Notes under the pieces: generated by a model
What the model was told of the DNA's origin: nothing
What the model saw: the letters and a program-made list of their open reading frames with translations, nothing else
Database searches by the model: none
DNA from: Streptomyces sp. SM11
Lineage (GTDB): Bacteria; Actinomycetota; Actinomycetes; Streptomycetales; Streptomycetaceae
Length of the DNA stretch: 64,000 nucleotides
Direction: 5' to 3'
Assembly (NCBI RefSeq): GCF_002910905.1
Contig: NZ_NEUE01000212.1
Location: 46,101-110,100, forward strand
Shown here: piece after piece, positions 8,116 through 16,616 of the stretch
Layout: each line of letters starts with the position of its first letter
Numbering within the stretch: the first letter of the stretch is position 1
Translations under genes and position numbers: made by a program

Positions 8116-8423
8116 GCGGCACGCTCGTCGGCGTCGGGGTTGCGGATGAGGCTCCGGAGCCGGTCGGCCGCCGCCTCGATCTCGTCCACCACGGCACTCC
8201 GCGTTGCGAACCGGTCCGCGACGGCCGCGTCCAACCCGGCGAAGAACAGGGCCCGGTAGGCGGGGTCCGATTCGATGCGTGCGAGTTCGGTGAGAGGCGC
8301 GGCGGGCTTGACCGGGCACCGGGTGAGCGCCCGCATGAGCCGGGGGAGGCGAAGCCGTAGACGGACTTCCGCCGCTCCCACGGCGAGGGCGAGCCGAACC
8401 CGTAACCGGGCGAGGGGGCTCAC
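8112..8423 (-). CDS. Hypothetical protein in the XRE/DUF397-linked operon
   Basis: 103 aa, unrecognised. Its GTG overlaps the preceding stop by 4 bases (GTGA at 8420-8423). The first 35 residues are arginine- and leucine-rich (VSPLARLRVRLALAVGAAEVRL) and may be an amphipathic helix; a shorter form from the ATG of MRALTRCPV is possible. The rest looks helical, with EIEAAADRLRSLIRNPDADERAA at the end. No motif suggests a reaction. Confidence 0.6.
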   Translation of the reverse strand: MSPLARLRVRLALAVGAAEVRLRLRLPRLMRALTRCPVKPAAPLTELARIESDPAYRALFFAGLDAAVADRFATRSAVVDEIEAAADRLRSLIRNPDADERAA

Positions 8424-8680
8424 AGCACCTCACCCCGGCTGCGGGCGTTGGCCCGAGCGGTACGGGCGCGTAGCTGCTCTATGGGGAGCGCGGGACGTAC
8501 GTGCTGGGGCTCGACCTCCCACTCGACGCCGCCGCCCACGGGCCGGAGGGACCAGTAGAGGCCGGCGACCCCTCGGAACTCGCCCACGCGGTCGCCGCGC
8601 GTGGTGTCCACCAGGAGGGTGCCGGGGGCGGGAAGGTCAGGGGGTGCCTGGGTATTCGGGCGTAAGTTCTCGCCGTACAT
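8420..8680 (-). CDS. Hypothetical protein, first gene of the coupled operon
   Basis: 86-aa protein starting MYGENLRPNTQAPPDLPAPG after a good GAGGAG site. I recognise this type only as a streptomycete hypothetical that recurs near XRE/DUF397 regulators. A beta-rich middle (TLLVDTTRGDRVGEFRGVAGLYWSL) is followed by a basic helical tail. It heads the five-gene minus-strand set and is divergent from the XRE gene at 8787, so the 106-bp gap should hold both promoters. Confidence 0.7.
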   Translation of the reverse strand: MYGENLRPNTQAPPDLPAPGTLLVDTTRGDRVGEFRGVAGLYWSLRPVGGGVEWEVEPQHVRPALPIEQLRARTARANARSRGEVL

Positions 8681-8786
8681 CGATCGCTCCTCTCTGTAGT
8701 CATTCGGCTACCGGGGCGATTCAGCGTGGCCTAGTGTCGAGCTGTCTTCAACCTGCGCGCTTTGCTCGAAGAGTTAGGGGCTCGGC

Positions 8787-9614
8787 ATGGTGAATCGCAA
8801 GCGACTTGACCCCGACGACCCGGGGAAGGCCTTCGGTCTGAAGTTAAGGCAGGCCAGAGACGGGCATGGCTGGACGCAGGATGAACTGGCCGCTTGTATG
8901 GGGTGCTCAGGGACGCATGTTTCTGCTGTAGAAACTGGTCGGCGCCCTCCAACTCCTCGCTTCGCGAGGAGTGCTGACAGGGCGCTTGGTGCTGGCGACA
9001 AGTTTCAGCGGATGGTCCAGGCCATGAGCAACACGGCACTGCTGGAAGGGTTCCCGGAGTTCGTGCGTCAAGAGATCCGGGCTGCGGAGATCAGGCTCTT
9101 CGAGCTCGGGATCGTCCCCGGGCTGCTTCAGACTGCGGAGTACGCCGCAGCTATCAGTAATGGGGCAGTGCGACGGGGGGCGATCACTGAGCAGCAGGCA
9201 GAGGAGCGGCTCGCCCTGCTCTCCGAGAGACAGGCCTCCCTCACAAGGACTCCGCCGCCGATGGTCTATGCGGTGTTGGACGAGAGCTGCATCCGGCGGT
9301 CAGTCGGTGGGGCTGCCGTCATGAAGGCGCAGTTGGACAAGCTCGTCGCGTTTGCCGAATTGCCCACTACGGTCCTTCAGGTCGCCCCGTTCGACCTCGG
9401 AGAACGGCGAGCGTTCGACTTGCCGGTGACGCTGTTGACGCTCCCTGACAGGACGCAGTTGGCCTACTCCGAGTCTGCGCAGCAGGGGAGGCTGGAGCGC
9501 GATACACACTTCGTCCAACCCCTCGTGACGGCCTACCATCAGATGCAGGCCGAAGCCGCCTCGCAGGCTGAATCTGTGGCCACGATCAGCAAGTTACGAA
9601 AGGGTGCTTTGTGA
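8787..9614 (+). CDS. XRE-family regulator with DUF5753 domain
   Basis: 275-aa DNA-binding protein. The helix-turn-helix is at about residues 14-68 (LRQARDGHGWTQDELAACMGCSGTHVSAVETGRRPP) and a DUF5753 domain fills 90-270 (GIVPGLLQTAEYA, LDESCIRRSVGG, VLQVAPFDLGERRAFDLPVTLLTLP). Such proteins are abundant in Streptomyces, nearly always beside a DUF397 partner, and some act in development (the WhiJ/BldB-type network). AGGGG precedes the ATG. The stop overlaps the DUF397 start by 4 bases. It may control the divergent five-gene operon. Confidence 0.9.
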   Translation: MVNRKRLDPDDPGKAFGLKLRQARDGHGWTQDELAACMGCSGTHVSAVETGRRPPTPRFARSADRALGAGDKFQRMVQAMSNTALLEGFPEFVRQEIRAAEIRLFELGIVPGLLQTAEYAAAISNGAVRRGAITEQQAEERLALLSERQASLTRTPPPMVYAVLDESCIRRSVGGAAVMKAQLDKLVAFAELPTTVLQVAPFDLGERRAFDLPVTLLTLPDRTQLAYSESAQQGRLERDTHFVQPLVTAYHQMQAEAASQAESVATISKLRKGAL

Positions 9615-9820
9615 CGACCGAATCTCCGCGTTGGTTCACGTCCTCGTACAGCAGCAACGGCGGCCAGTGTGTAGAGGTCGCCGCCAATCTCGCCGCCTCG
9701 CGCGGAATCGTCCCGGTCCGTGACTCGAAGAACGTGGACGGCCCGGTGGTCAACGTTCCCGCCGCCGCGTTCACCGCGTTCGTGGTGGGCGTGCGGGCCG
9801 GGAAGCTCGGCACCGTCTGA
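9611..9820 (+). CDS. DUF397 family protein
   Basis: 69-aa partner of the XRE regulator; its GTG is coupled to it through a GTGA overlap. The DUF397 pattern is plain: WFTSSYSSNGGQCVEVA, then PVRDSKN and VPAAAFTAFVVGVRAGKL. Family members are thought to modulate or antagonise the neighbouring XRE protein, toxin-antitoxin-like; here that is inference from pairing. A terminator follows 18 bp after the stop. Confidence 0.92.
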   Translation: MTTESPRWFTSSYSSNGGQCVEVAANLAASRGIVPVRDSKNVDGPVVNVPAAAFTAFVVGVRAGKLGTV

Positions 9821-9838
9821 ACCGCTGCGGTCCAGCGT

Positions 9839-9867
9839 CGCCCCACCGTTTCGCGCGCGGTGGGGCG
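9839..9867 (+). terminator. Terminator of the XRE-DUF397 pair
   Basis: Perfect 10-bp stem CGCCCCACCG / CGGTGGGGCG with a 9-base loop shortly after the DUF397 stop. Confidence 0.75.
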
Positions 9868-9961
9868 TCCTGCTGTCCGGGTCGGGCCGGGGCAACCGCG
9901 CCCGTGACCACTGGAGTGCCGAGGGCGCGGGTCTGCATGGCGTCCACTCCGGCAGGCGAAA

Positions 9962-9985
9962 GGCCCGACCCCTGAGGGTCGGGCC
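9962..9985 (-). terminator. Terminator of the peptidoglycan-binding-like gene
   Basis: Perfect 10-bp stem GGCCCGACCC / GGGTCGGGCC with loop CTGA, 19 bp downstream of the minus-strand stop at 10005. It could serve both directions. Confidence 0.75.
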
Positions 9986-10004
9986 GCTCGCGATACCCGG
10001 CCGG

Positions 10005-10442
10005 TCAGACTGGCGGGTTGGAGTAGGCCTTGCGTCGGAACGCCGCCTTGGTCCCTGGTCCGGCGATGCCGTCGATCTTGCCCTTGTAGCCGTTGAACTT
10101 CTTCAGGTTGGCCTGGAGCGACACGATCGTCTTGGGTCCCACCATGCCGTCGACTCTGCCCTTGTAGGGAGAGGGCTGGCCGGGCCAGGTGGCCAGGAAG
10201 CGCTGCATCGCCTTCCAGCTGTTGGTCCCGAGCACCCCGTCGATCTTGCCGGTGTAGCCGTACATGGTGAGGATCCACCGCTGGATCCGTTGGGCACCCT
10301 GCTTGTCGAGGCCGAGACTGACCACGGCCGCGCTCGCCGGCCCCGCGAGGCCGACCACCGCCACACCTGACGCCGCCACTGCCAGCAGCCCGCCTCGTAT
10401 CAGCCCGCGACGCGAGACACCGTTCTGCCTGCTCTGCTCCAA
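10005..10442 (-). CDS. Secreted protein with three peptidoglycan-binding-like repeats
   Basis: 145 aa with a Tat-type signal (SRRGLIRGGLLAVAASGVAV, cleavage near ASA). Three repeats of about 35 residues follow, each built as GKIDGVLGTNSWKAMQRF, GRVDGMVGPKTIVSLQ and GKIDGIAGPGTKAAF, the peptidoglycan_binding_1-like pattern also found in phage lysin tails. There is no catalytic domain, so it is probably a wall-associated protein or a cargo-less binding module. The TTG start at 10442 is chosen because GGAGGGAAG lies upstream; an in-frame GTG just before SRRGL is the alternative. Confidence 0.75.
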   Translation of the reverse strand: MEQSRQNGVSRRGLIRGGLLAVAASGVAVVGLAGPASAAVVSLGLDKQGAQRIQRWILTMYGYTGKIDGVLGTNSWKAMQRFLATWPGQPSPYKGRVDGMVGPKTIVSLQANLKKFNGYKGKIDGIAGPGTKAAFRRKAYSNPPV

Positions 10443-10680
10443 AATCTTCCCTCCGTTGGCCGGGAGTTGTCTCCCGGCTTGGCGCAGAGATTACCTCGCA
10501 TCGTCGTCGAACGATCCGGGTTCCGGGCGAGTGCTTCCGAGGACCGGGCGGGCGTCCGGGGCGCGTAGGGCGAAGGGTTTTTTGGCCGCTTCCGGTGGGC
10601 GGGGTCAGACTGTGGGCGACCTTCCGTTTCGACTCCGCCCCTCCCGGGGCCTCTCGTCATCCTCCCTGTCAGGATCTGCC

Positions 10681-11649
10681 GTGCCCCACACCTCCTCCGT
10701 ACCTCCGGCGAACAGTCCGGCTCCGCGCGTCGGCTCCCACCGCTTCAGCTCGGTGATCAGCCGCATCGCCGAGGAAATGGCCGCACTCGCCGACCACGGC
10801 AGCCCTGCCGACTACATTCCGATGCTCGCCGACGCCGACCCCCGGCGCTTCGGCATGGCCGTCGCCGAGCCGGACGGGACCGTCTACGGGGTGGGGGAGT
10901 GGCGGCAGCCGTTCTCGACGCAGTCCATCACCAAGGTGTTCGCCCTGGCCCTGGCCCTCTCCCTGGACGGCGGGCAGCTCTGGCGGGGCGTGGGCCGCGA
11001 GCCCTCGGGCAACCCCTTCAACTCCCTGGTGCAGCTGGAGTACGAGAACGGGATTCCCCGTAACCCGTTCATCAACGCCGGTGCCCTGGTGGTGACCGAC
11101 CGGCTCCAGGCGCTGACCGGGGACGCCGCCGGCCAGGTGCGGGAGCTGCTGCGCTCGGAGAGCGGCAACGAGGCCATCGACTTCATGCCGGAGGTCGCCG
11201 CCTCCGAAGCGGCCTTCGGTGACCGCAACGCCGCGCTGGCTCACTTCATGGCCGCCTACGGCAACATCACGCTCCCGGTCCCCGAACTGCTCTCCGCCTA
11301 CTTCCGGCAGTGCTCGATCGAGGCGTCCTGTGCGGACCTGGCCCTCTCCGCCGGATTCCTGGCCCGGCACGGCGTCCGCGCCGACGGTTCCGCGCTGCTG
11401 AGCCGCAGCCAGGCGAAGCAGGTCAACGCGGTCATGCTCACCTGCGGGACGTACGACGCGGCCGGAGAGTTCGCCTACCGGGTGGGGCTGCCCGGCAAGA
11501 GCGGTGTCGGTGGCGGGATCATCGCCATCGTGCCCGGAGTGTGCACCCTGTGCGTGTGGAGCCCGGGCCTCGACCGGCGCGGCAACTCGGTGGCGGGTGT
11601 GTCGGCCCTCGACCGCTTCACCACGCTCACCGGGCTGTCCGTCTTCTGA
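10681..11649 (+). CDS. glsA: Glutaminase A
   Basis: Hydrolyses L-glutamine to glutamate and ammonia; 322 aa, the usual size with a short N-terminal extension. The serine beta-lactamase-like fold is marked by S82-I-T-K85 in FSTQSITKVFALALAL, followed by GREPSGNPFNSLVQLE, NPFINAGALV, the ALAHFMAAYGN segment and GLPGKSGVGGGI. The GTG start at 10681 is supported by AGGA. It is monocistronic and cytoplasmic (no signal peptide). The 238-bp gap before it holds only the start region of the opposite gene and its own promoter. Confidence 0.93.
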   Translation: MPHTSSVPPANSPAPRVGSHRFSSVISRIAEEMAALADHGSPADYIPMLADADPRRFGMAVAEPDGTVYGVGEWRQPFSTQSITKVFALALALSLDGGQLWRGVGREPSGNPFNSLVQLEYENGIPRNPFINAGALVVTDRLQALTGDAAGQVRELLRSESGNEAIDFMPEVAASEAAFGDRNAALAHFMAAYGNITLPVPELLSAYFRQCSIEASCADLALSAGFLARHGVRADGSALLSRSQAKQVNAVMLTCGTYDAAGEFAYRVGLPGKSGVGGGIIAIVPGVCTLCVWSPGLDRRGNSVAGVSALDRFTTLTGLSVF

Positions 11650-11653
11650 CGTG

Positions 11654-11824
11654 CTACGCAGCCCGCCTGGTCCAGAACGGGCGCGGCGAGAAGCCCTCGC
11701 GCCGCAGCCAGTGCTCCGTGTAGACGATCCGCTCGGGCTCGATCACGACGAGAGGCCCCGACTGCGGTTCGTCGAGGGAGCGGGACCGCTGCCTCGGTCG
11801 TGGTCCGGGCGTGTGTGCAGGCAC
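11654..11824 (-). CDS. Possible 56-aa protein downstream of the MFS gene
   Basis: Short frame starting GTG at 11824 with GAGGGG six bases upstream, ending TAG at 11654. The product begins VPAHTPGPRPRQRSRS and ends VVIEPERIVYTEHWLRREGF plus 13 residues. It lies 48 bp after the MFS stop on the same strand and just fails to overlap the glsA stop. The latter half has protein-like composition; the first 20 residues are basic and low in complexity. I do not recognise a family. Confidence 0.45.
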   Translation of the reverse strand: MPAHTPGPRPRQRSRSLDEPQSGPLVVIEPERIVYTEHWLRREGFSPRPFWTRRAA

Positions 11825-11872
11825 CGGCGTCCCCTCTTGCGGAAAGTCGGTTGCGGCCCTCCGTCACCTGCG

Positions 11873-13354
11873 TCACGTCACCGTGCGCGGCAGCCGCAGG
11901 CTCAGCCCGACTGTCAGCGCCACCGCCGCCAACTGCACCAGCAGTGTCACCACCAGTGCGTCCCGCATGCCCAGGACCGGCACCAGTGCCAGAAACAGGG
12001 TGCCCAGCGTGGCCACCCCGAGGGCCAGCGCCGCCTGCTGGGCCGTCGTCAGCACGCCGCCACCCACCCCGGCCTTCTGCGGCGGTACGTCGGAGAGCAC
12101 GATCCGGAACAGTACGGGGAGCTGGAAGCCCTGGCCGAGGCCCGCGATCGCGATCCCCGGCGACAGGCCCCACGGCCCGAGATCCTGCCAGGCGTAGTGC
12201 ACGGTCAGCGCCAGCACCACCACGCCCACTGCCTGGATGAGCCCGCCCGCGGTGACGACCCGGGCGCCGTAGCGCCGGACCAGCCGGGGACCGGCGAGCG
12301 AGGCCGCGAAGAACGTCAGTGCCATCGGGACCAGGGAGAAACCGGCCGCCGCCGGGCCCAGCCGCAGGCCTTGCTGGAGTGCCACCGCGATCACGAACAG
12401 GAAGCCGCCGTAGCCGATCGAGAACGGCACCACCAGGGCCAGGCCCCGCCTCAGCGACTCCAGGCGCAGCAGGCCCGGCGGCACCAACGGCACGCGGCCC
12501 AGCCGGTCGGCCCGCCGCTCCACCAGGAAGAAGGAGTACACCGCGAACGGGAACAGCCCCAACGAGACCCAGGCCCACCACGGCCAACCGGCGGCCCGCC
12601 CCTCCGTCAGGGGGGCCAGCAGCGTCACCAGCGACAGGGCCAGCAGCAGCGTCCCGGGCACGTCGACGGGTGCGGGGCGGTCGGAGCGGGTCTCCGGTAT
12701 CGCACGGGCTGCCAGGGCCAGGCCAACCATCGCCACCGGCACGTTCACCAGGAACACCGACCGCCAGCCGGCGCTCTCGCCGAACACCGAGGACATCGGC
12801 GCGGCCGCCACCAGCGCACCGCCCAGGATCTGGCCCGTGACCATCGAAAGGCCGGCCGTCGCCCCGTACAGGCTCATCGCCCGAGCTCGGCGCGGGCCCC
12901 GTGTCGCCGCCTGGATCGTGGCCAGCACCTGCGGCAGCATCAGCGCGGCGGCGGCGCCCTGCGCGACGCGGGCGCCGACCAGGCTCCAGGCGTCGGGAGC
13001 GAGTCCGCAGGCCAGCGAGGTGAGTCCGAAGGCCGCCATCCCGATCAGGAACAGACGCCTGCGGCCCATCGTGTCGCCGAGCCGCCCGCCGATGACCAGC
13101 AGGACGGCGTACGCGAGCCCGTAGCCTGCGACCACGAGTTCGAGCAGGGCGGTGCCCGCGTCCAGATCGCGGTCGATCGTGGCCAGGGCGACGTTCACGA
13201 TGAAGAAGTCGATGAGCGGGAGTGCTGCACCCAGCAGCACGGTGAACAGGCCCAGCGGGCCGAGCACCGGGGCGGAGCCGTCGTGCCGGACGGGTTCCGG
13301 ACCGACGGCGGCGGGGGGCGTACGGAGGGACGGATGTACGGAAGGTTCACTCAC
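11873..13354 (-). CDS. DHA2-type MFS multidrug exporter
   Basis: 493-aa drug:proton antiporter of the 14-helix EmrB/QacA family. Motif A appears as GGRLGDTMGRRRLFLIG and the antiporter motif C as GLSMVTGQILGGALV. The GTG start at 13354 has GGGAG about ten bases upstream. It is divergent from an MmyB-type XRE regulator at 13456, and three GGTACC palindromes lie between, the classic layout of a local repressor and its efflux gene. The substrate cannot be told from sequence. Confidence 0.9.
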   Translation of the reverse strand: MSEPSVHPSLRTPPAAVGPEPVRHDGSAPVLGPLGLFTVLLGAALPLIDFFIVNVALATIDRDLDAGTALLELVVAGYGLAYAVLLVIGGRLGDTMGRRRLFLIGMAAFGLTSLACGLAPDAWSLVGARVAQGAAAALMLPQVLATIQAATRGPRRARAMSLYGATAGLSMVTGQILGGALVAAAPMSSVFGESAGWRSVFLVNVPVAMVGLALAARAIPETRSDRPAPVDVPGTLLLALSLVTLLAPLTEGRAAGWPWWAWVSLGLFPFAVYSFFLVERRADRLGRVPLVPPGLLRLESLRRGLALVVPFSIGYGGFLFVIAVALQQGLRLGPAAAGFSLVPMALTFFAASLAGPRLVRRYGARVVTAGGLIQAVGVVVLALTVHYAWQDLGPWGLSPGIAIAGLGQGFQLPVLFRIVLSDVPPQKAGVGGGVLTTAQQAALALGVATLGTLFLALVPVLGMRDALVVTLLVQLAAVALTVGLSLRLPRTVT

Positions 13355-13382
13355 GGCGTCGACTCTCCCGCCGAACCCAGAG

Positions 13383-13421
13383 TGGTACCAGAGTCTCCTT
13401 ATCCTGGTACCAGCGGTACCT
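13383..13421. promoter_or_regulatory. Triple GGTACC operator between the exporter and its regulator
   Basis: TGGTACCA occurs at 13383-13390 and 13405-13412 (22 bp apart, two helical turns), and a third GGTACC core at 13415-13420. The array lies 29 bp upstream of the exporter start and 35 bp upstream of the regulator start, so one bound regulator could shut off both. Confidence 0.6.
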
Positions 13422-13455
13422 GGCGACAGGCCGGGGCACCCGGCAGGCTGGAGGC

Positions 13456-14418
13456 ATGACGACCATGGCAGCCGACATCCGGCCCGCGGCGGGTGAGCCG
13501 GGCGAGGCGTCCGCGTCCGACGTCAGGCGGCACGAACTCGCCGCCTTCCTGCGCAGTCGCCGCGAGCGCATCACTCCCGAACAGGTCGGTCTCGTCCGCG
13601 GCCGCCGCCGACGTACCCCCGGGCTGCGCCGCGAGGAGGTCGCCCAGCTCTCCGCGGTCGGGGTCACCTGGTACACCTGGCTCGAACAGGCCCGGGCCAT
13701 CCAGGTCTCAGCCCAGGTGCTCGACGCCCTGGCCCGCGCCCTGCTGCTCGACCCGAGCGAACGCGCCCACCTCTTCGTGCTCGCCGCCGCCCCTGATCCG
13801 GACCCGGGCACGGATTGCGCCACGGTCACCCCGGCGCTGCGGGCCGTGCTGGAACAGCTGGACCCCATTCCGGCCTGCGTCCAGAACAGCCGGTACGACA
13901 TCCTCGCCTACAACCGCACCTACGCCCGGCTCCTCTGCGACCTGGACGCAGTGCCGCCCGAGGACCGCAACTGCCTGCTGCTGGCTTTCACCCACGACGA
14001 CTGGCGGGCCGCGACCGTCGACCTGCCCGAAGCCACCCGGATGATGGCCGCCAAGTTCCGCGCCTCGACGGCCCGGCACCTGGCCGAGCCGGCCTGGAAG
14101 GCGCTGCTGCAACGGCTGAAGACGCGGTCGCCGGAGTTCCGGGAGGTGTGGGAGCGCCACGAGGTGATCGACCAGCGGGGGCCGACGAAGTACATCCGCA
14201 ACGCCCACGTGGGGCTGCTGCACGTCGAGCAGACCAGTCTCTGGCTCGGCCCGGCGAGCGGGCCGCGCCTGGTCAGCTACCCGCCGGTGGACGCCGGGAC
14301 CCGCGCCGGGCTGGAGCGGCTGCACCGGATCGCCCTCGACACCGGGCCCGGCGCTTCCCCGACCGCTGAGGTACGCCGGACCGCCACCCGTCCGGCGTAC
14401 GCGACAATGGAGCAATGA
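13456..14418 (+). CDS. XRE regulator with MmyB-like ligand domain
   Basis: 320 aa. The N-terminal helix-turn-helix (about 22-85) has RHELAAFLRSRRERITPEQVGL, RRRRTPGLRREEVAQLSAVG and VTWYTWLEQARAI, the standard start of MmyB-type regulators. The C-terminal MmyB-like PAS/LBD domain (about 115-290) has NSRYDILAYNRTYARLLCDL and LLAFTHDDWRA. Family members bind fatty acids or antibiotics and control adjacent efflux or oxidoreductase genes. Divergent from the MFS exporter; its stop overlaps the dusB start by 4 bases, though that is probably only gene packing. Confidence 0.9.
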   Translation: MTTMAADIRPAAGEPGEASASDVRRHELAAFLRSRRERITPEQVGLVRGRRRRTPGLRREEVAQLSAVGVTWYTWLEQARAIQVSAQVLDALARALLLDPSERAHLFVLAAAPDPDPGTDCATVTPALRAVLEQLDPIPACVQNSRYDILAYNRTYARLLCDLDAVPPEDRNCLLLAFTHDDWRAATVDLPEATRMMAAKFRASTARHLAEPAWKALLQRLKTRSPEFREVWERHEVIDQRGPTKYIRNAHVGLLHVEQTSLWLGPASGPRLVSYPPVDAGTRAGLERLHRIALDTGPGASPTAEVRRTATRPAYATMEQ

Positions 14419-15563
14419 CCACGCTCGCCCCCGCCCCCCCGCAGCTCCGCATCGGCCCGCACACCGTGCGGCCGCCGGTCGTGCTGGCCCCGATGGCCGG
14501 CATCACCAACGCCCCGTTCCGGACGCTGTGCCGGGAGTTCTCCGGCGGCAAGGGGCTGTTCGTCAGCGAGATGATCACCACGCGGGCGCTGGTCGAGCGC
14601 AACGAGAAGACCATGCAGCTCATCCACTTCGACGCGGCCGAGACCCCGCGCTCGATCCAGCTGTACGGAGTGGACCCGGTCACCGTCGGCAAGGCGGTCC
14701 GGATGATCGTCGACGAGGATCTGGCCGACCACATCGACCTGAACTTCGGCTGCCCGGTCCCCAAGGTCACCCGCAAGGGCGGCGGCTCCGCGCTCCCGTA
14801 CAAGCGTCCTCTGCTGCGGGCCATCCTCAACCAGGCCGTCTCCAACGCCGGTGACCTCCCGGTCACGATCAAGATGCGCAAGGGCATCGACGACGACCAC
14901 ATCACCTTCCTCGACGCGGGCCGCATCGCCGTCGAGGAGGGCGTCACCGCGGTCGCCCTGCACGGACGCACCGCCGCCCAGCACTACGGCGGCACCGCCG
15001 ACTGGGACGCCATCGCCCGGCTCAAGGAGCACGTCCCGGAGATCCCCGTCCTCGGCAACGGCGACATCTGGTGCGCCGACGACGCCCTGCGGATGATGCG
15101 GGAGACCGGCTGCGACGGCGTCGTCGTCGGGCGTGGGTGCCTCGGGCGGCCCTGGCTCTTCGCCGATCTGGTGAGCGCCATGGAGGGGCGTACGGACCGG
15201 CACGCGCCCGCACTGCGCGAGGTCGCGGACGTCATGGTGCGCCACGCGACGCTGCTGGGGGAGTGGATCGGCGACGAGACCCGTGGCGTGATCGACTTCC
15301 GTAAGCACGTGGCCTGGTACCTCAAGGGCTTCGCGGTCGGCTCCGAGATGCGCAAGAAGCTGGCGATCACCTCCTCGCTGGAGGAACTGGCCGGTCAGCT
15401 GCACGAGCTGGACCTCGACCAGCCCTGGCCGGACGGCGCCGACGGGCCGCGCGGGCGCACCTCGGGCAACAGCCGGGTCGTCCTGCCGGACGGCTGGCTG
15501 AAGGACCCGTACGACTGCTCCGGCATCAGCGCCGACGCGGAGCTGGACACCTCCGGCGGCTGA
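14415..15563 (+). CDS. dusB: tRNA-dihydrouridine synthase
   Basis: Flavin enzyme that reduces uridine to dihydrouridine in the tRNA D-loop; 382 aa, normal length. The TIM-barrel start VLAPMAGITNAPFRTLCREF, the catalytic Cys113 in NFGCPVPKVTRKGGGSAL, the FMN/substrate segment TIKMRKGIDDDH, the HGRT motif and GNGDIW...GVVVGRGCLGRPW are all present. GGAG stands just before the ATG, which overlaps the upstream regulator stop (ATGA). It ends 18 bp before the convergent GntR gene. Confidence 0.95.
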   Translation: MTTLAPAPPQLRIGPHTVRPPVVLAPMAGITNAPFRTLCREFSGGKGLFVSEMITTRALVERNEKTMQLIHFDAAETPRSIQLYGVDPVTVGKAVRMIVDEDLADHIDLNFGCPVPKVTRKGGGSALPYKRPLLRAILNQAVSNAGDLPVTIKMRKGIDDDHITFLDAGRIAVEEGVTAVALHGRTAAQHYGGTADWDAIARLKEHVPEIPVLGNGDIWCADDALRMMRETGCDGVVVGRGCLGRPWLFADLVSAMEGRTDRHAPALREVADVMVRHATLLGEWIGDETRGVIDFRKHVAWYLKGFAVGSEMRKKLAITSSLEELAGQLHELDLDQPWPDGADGPRGRTSGNSRVVLPDGWLKDPYDCSGISADAELDTSGG

Positions 15564-15580
15564 GTCGGTACGAGAAGTCC

Positions 15581-16336
15581 TCAGCCGCCCACGTCCGGGC
15601 CCGCGTGGCGTTCCAGCGGGGCCGCCGACGCGGAGTTCATCACGTTGAAGACAACGCTGCCCGCCCGGTAGCGGTCGTCCGTCCACTCGATGGCCCGGCC
15701 CGCCGCCGTGTACGTCAGATGCCGCTGCCGCAGCAGCGGGCTGGCCCGGCGCACCCGCAGCAGCCGGGCGTCCTCGCTGCCCGCCGCGACCGCGTCGATC
15801 AGGTGCTCGCCGTAGTGCGCGACGACGTCCGCCCGCTCCGCGATGCTGTCCATGATCGAGACGCAGTCCTCCGGCAGCGCGCGGACCGTCGGGGCCACCC
15901 AGTCCGCGTACACCGTCCGCTCGATCATCACCGGCTCCCCATCGAGCCGGCGCAGCCGCAGCACGTACAGCACCTCGCTGCCCGGCTCGGCGTCCAGCCG
16001 GGCCGCCTCCTCGTCGGTCGCGGGGCGGGTGGCGCGGGTCAGGATGCGGCTGGAGACCTCGCAGCCCATCGCCCGCGCCCACTGCGCGAAGCTGTTGAGC
16101 TGCTCGAAACTCTGCCGGCGCTCCTGGCGCAGGACCACTCTGCGGGCGCCCTGCCGGGAGCCGATCAGGCCCTCGGACGCCAACAGCGCCACCGCCTGGC
16201 GGACCGTGCCGCGCGAGACGGACCAGCGGGCGGCGAGGTCGCTCTCGGACGGCAGCCGGGAGCCCGGCGGACATACGCCGCCCCGGATCGACTGCCGCAG
16301 TGACTCGGCGATCTCCTCGTAGCGTGAACGGCCCAC
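15581..16336 (-). CDS. GntR/HutC-type regulator with UTRA domain
   Basis: 251-aa repressor. The winged helix (about 5-70) has YEEIAESLRQSIRGGVCPPGSRLPSE and VSRGTVRQAVALLASEGLI. A UTRA ligand domain follows (about 90-240) with MIERTVYADWVAP and the closing RAIEWTDDRYRAG. Divergent from the transporter operon at 16617 and almost certainly its local regulator. HutC-type proteins near this transporter class respond to 2-aminoethylphosphonate (PhnR-like); that ligand is inference. The GTG at 16336 gives the expected N-terminus. Confidence 0.88.
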   Translation of the reverse strand: MGRSRYEEIAESLRQSIRGGVCPPGSRLPSESDLAARWSVSRGTVRQAVALLASEGLIGSRQGARRVVLRQERRQSFEQLNSFAQWARAMGCEVSSRILTRATRPATDEEAARLDAEPGSEVLYVLRLRRLDGEPVMIERTVYADWVAPTVRALPEDCVSIMDSIAERADVVAHYGEHLIDAVAAGSEDARLLRVRRASPLLRQRHLTYTAAGRAIEWTDDRYRAGSVVFNVMNSASAAPLERHAGPDVGG

Positions 16337-16563
16337 GTGCCCCCCATCGGTCGGCTGGTAAGGATCCTGACCGGAGTCCTGGGCTGTGCACAGGTATGTG
16401 TCTGCGCCTTGGTCCGGTATCTCACTCTAACGTCCCCTCAGGCCGTCGGCACGCACAGCTCCGTACCTACCACTACCCCGATATGGTGGGCTTTCCTCTT
16501 CCTCGGCTCTTGCGGCACCAGACATCGGACGTTAACTCACCGGACACCTGGGGCGGGCGAACT

Positions 16564-16592
16564 AGTGCCAGCTTGTATGAACAAGTGGCACT
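16564..16592. promoter_or_regulatory. Nested inverted repeat, probable GntR operator
   Basis: AGTGCCA (16564-16570) and TGGCACT (16586-16592) enclose CTTGT-ATGA-ACAAG (16572-16585). It lies 24 bp before the transporter start. The inner dyad fits HutC-type sites. The rest of the 280-bp gap (16337-16616) holds no gene. Confidence 0.55.
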
Positions 16593-16616
16593 CACTTCGC
16601 TCCCGGGAGACACACC

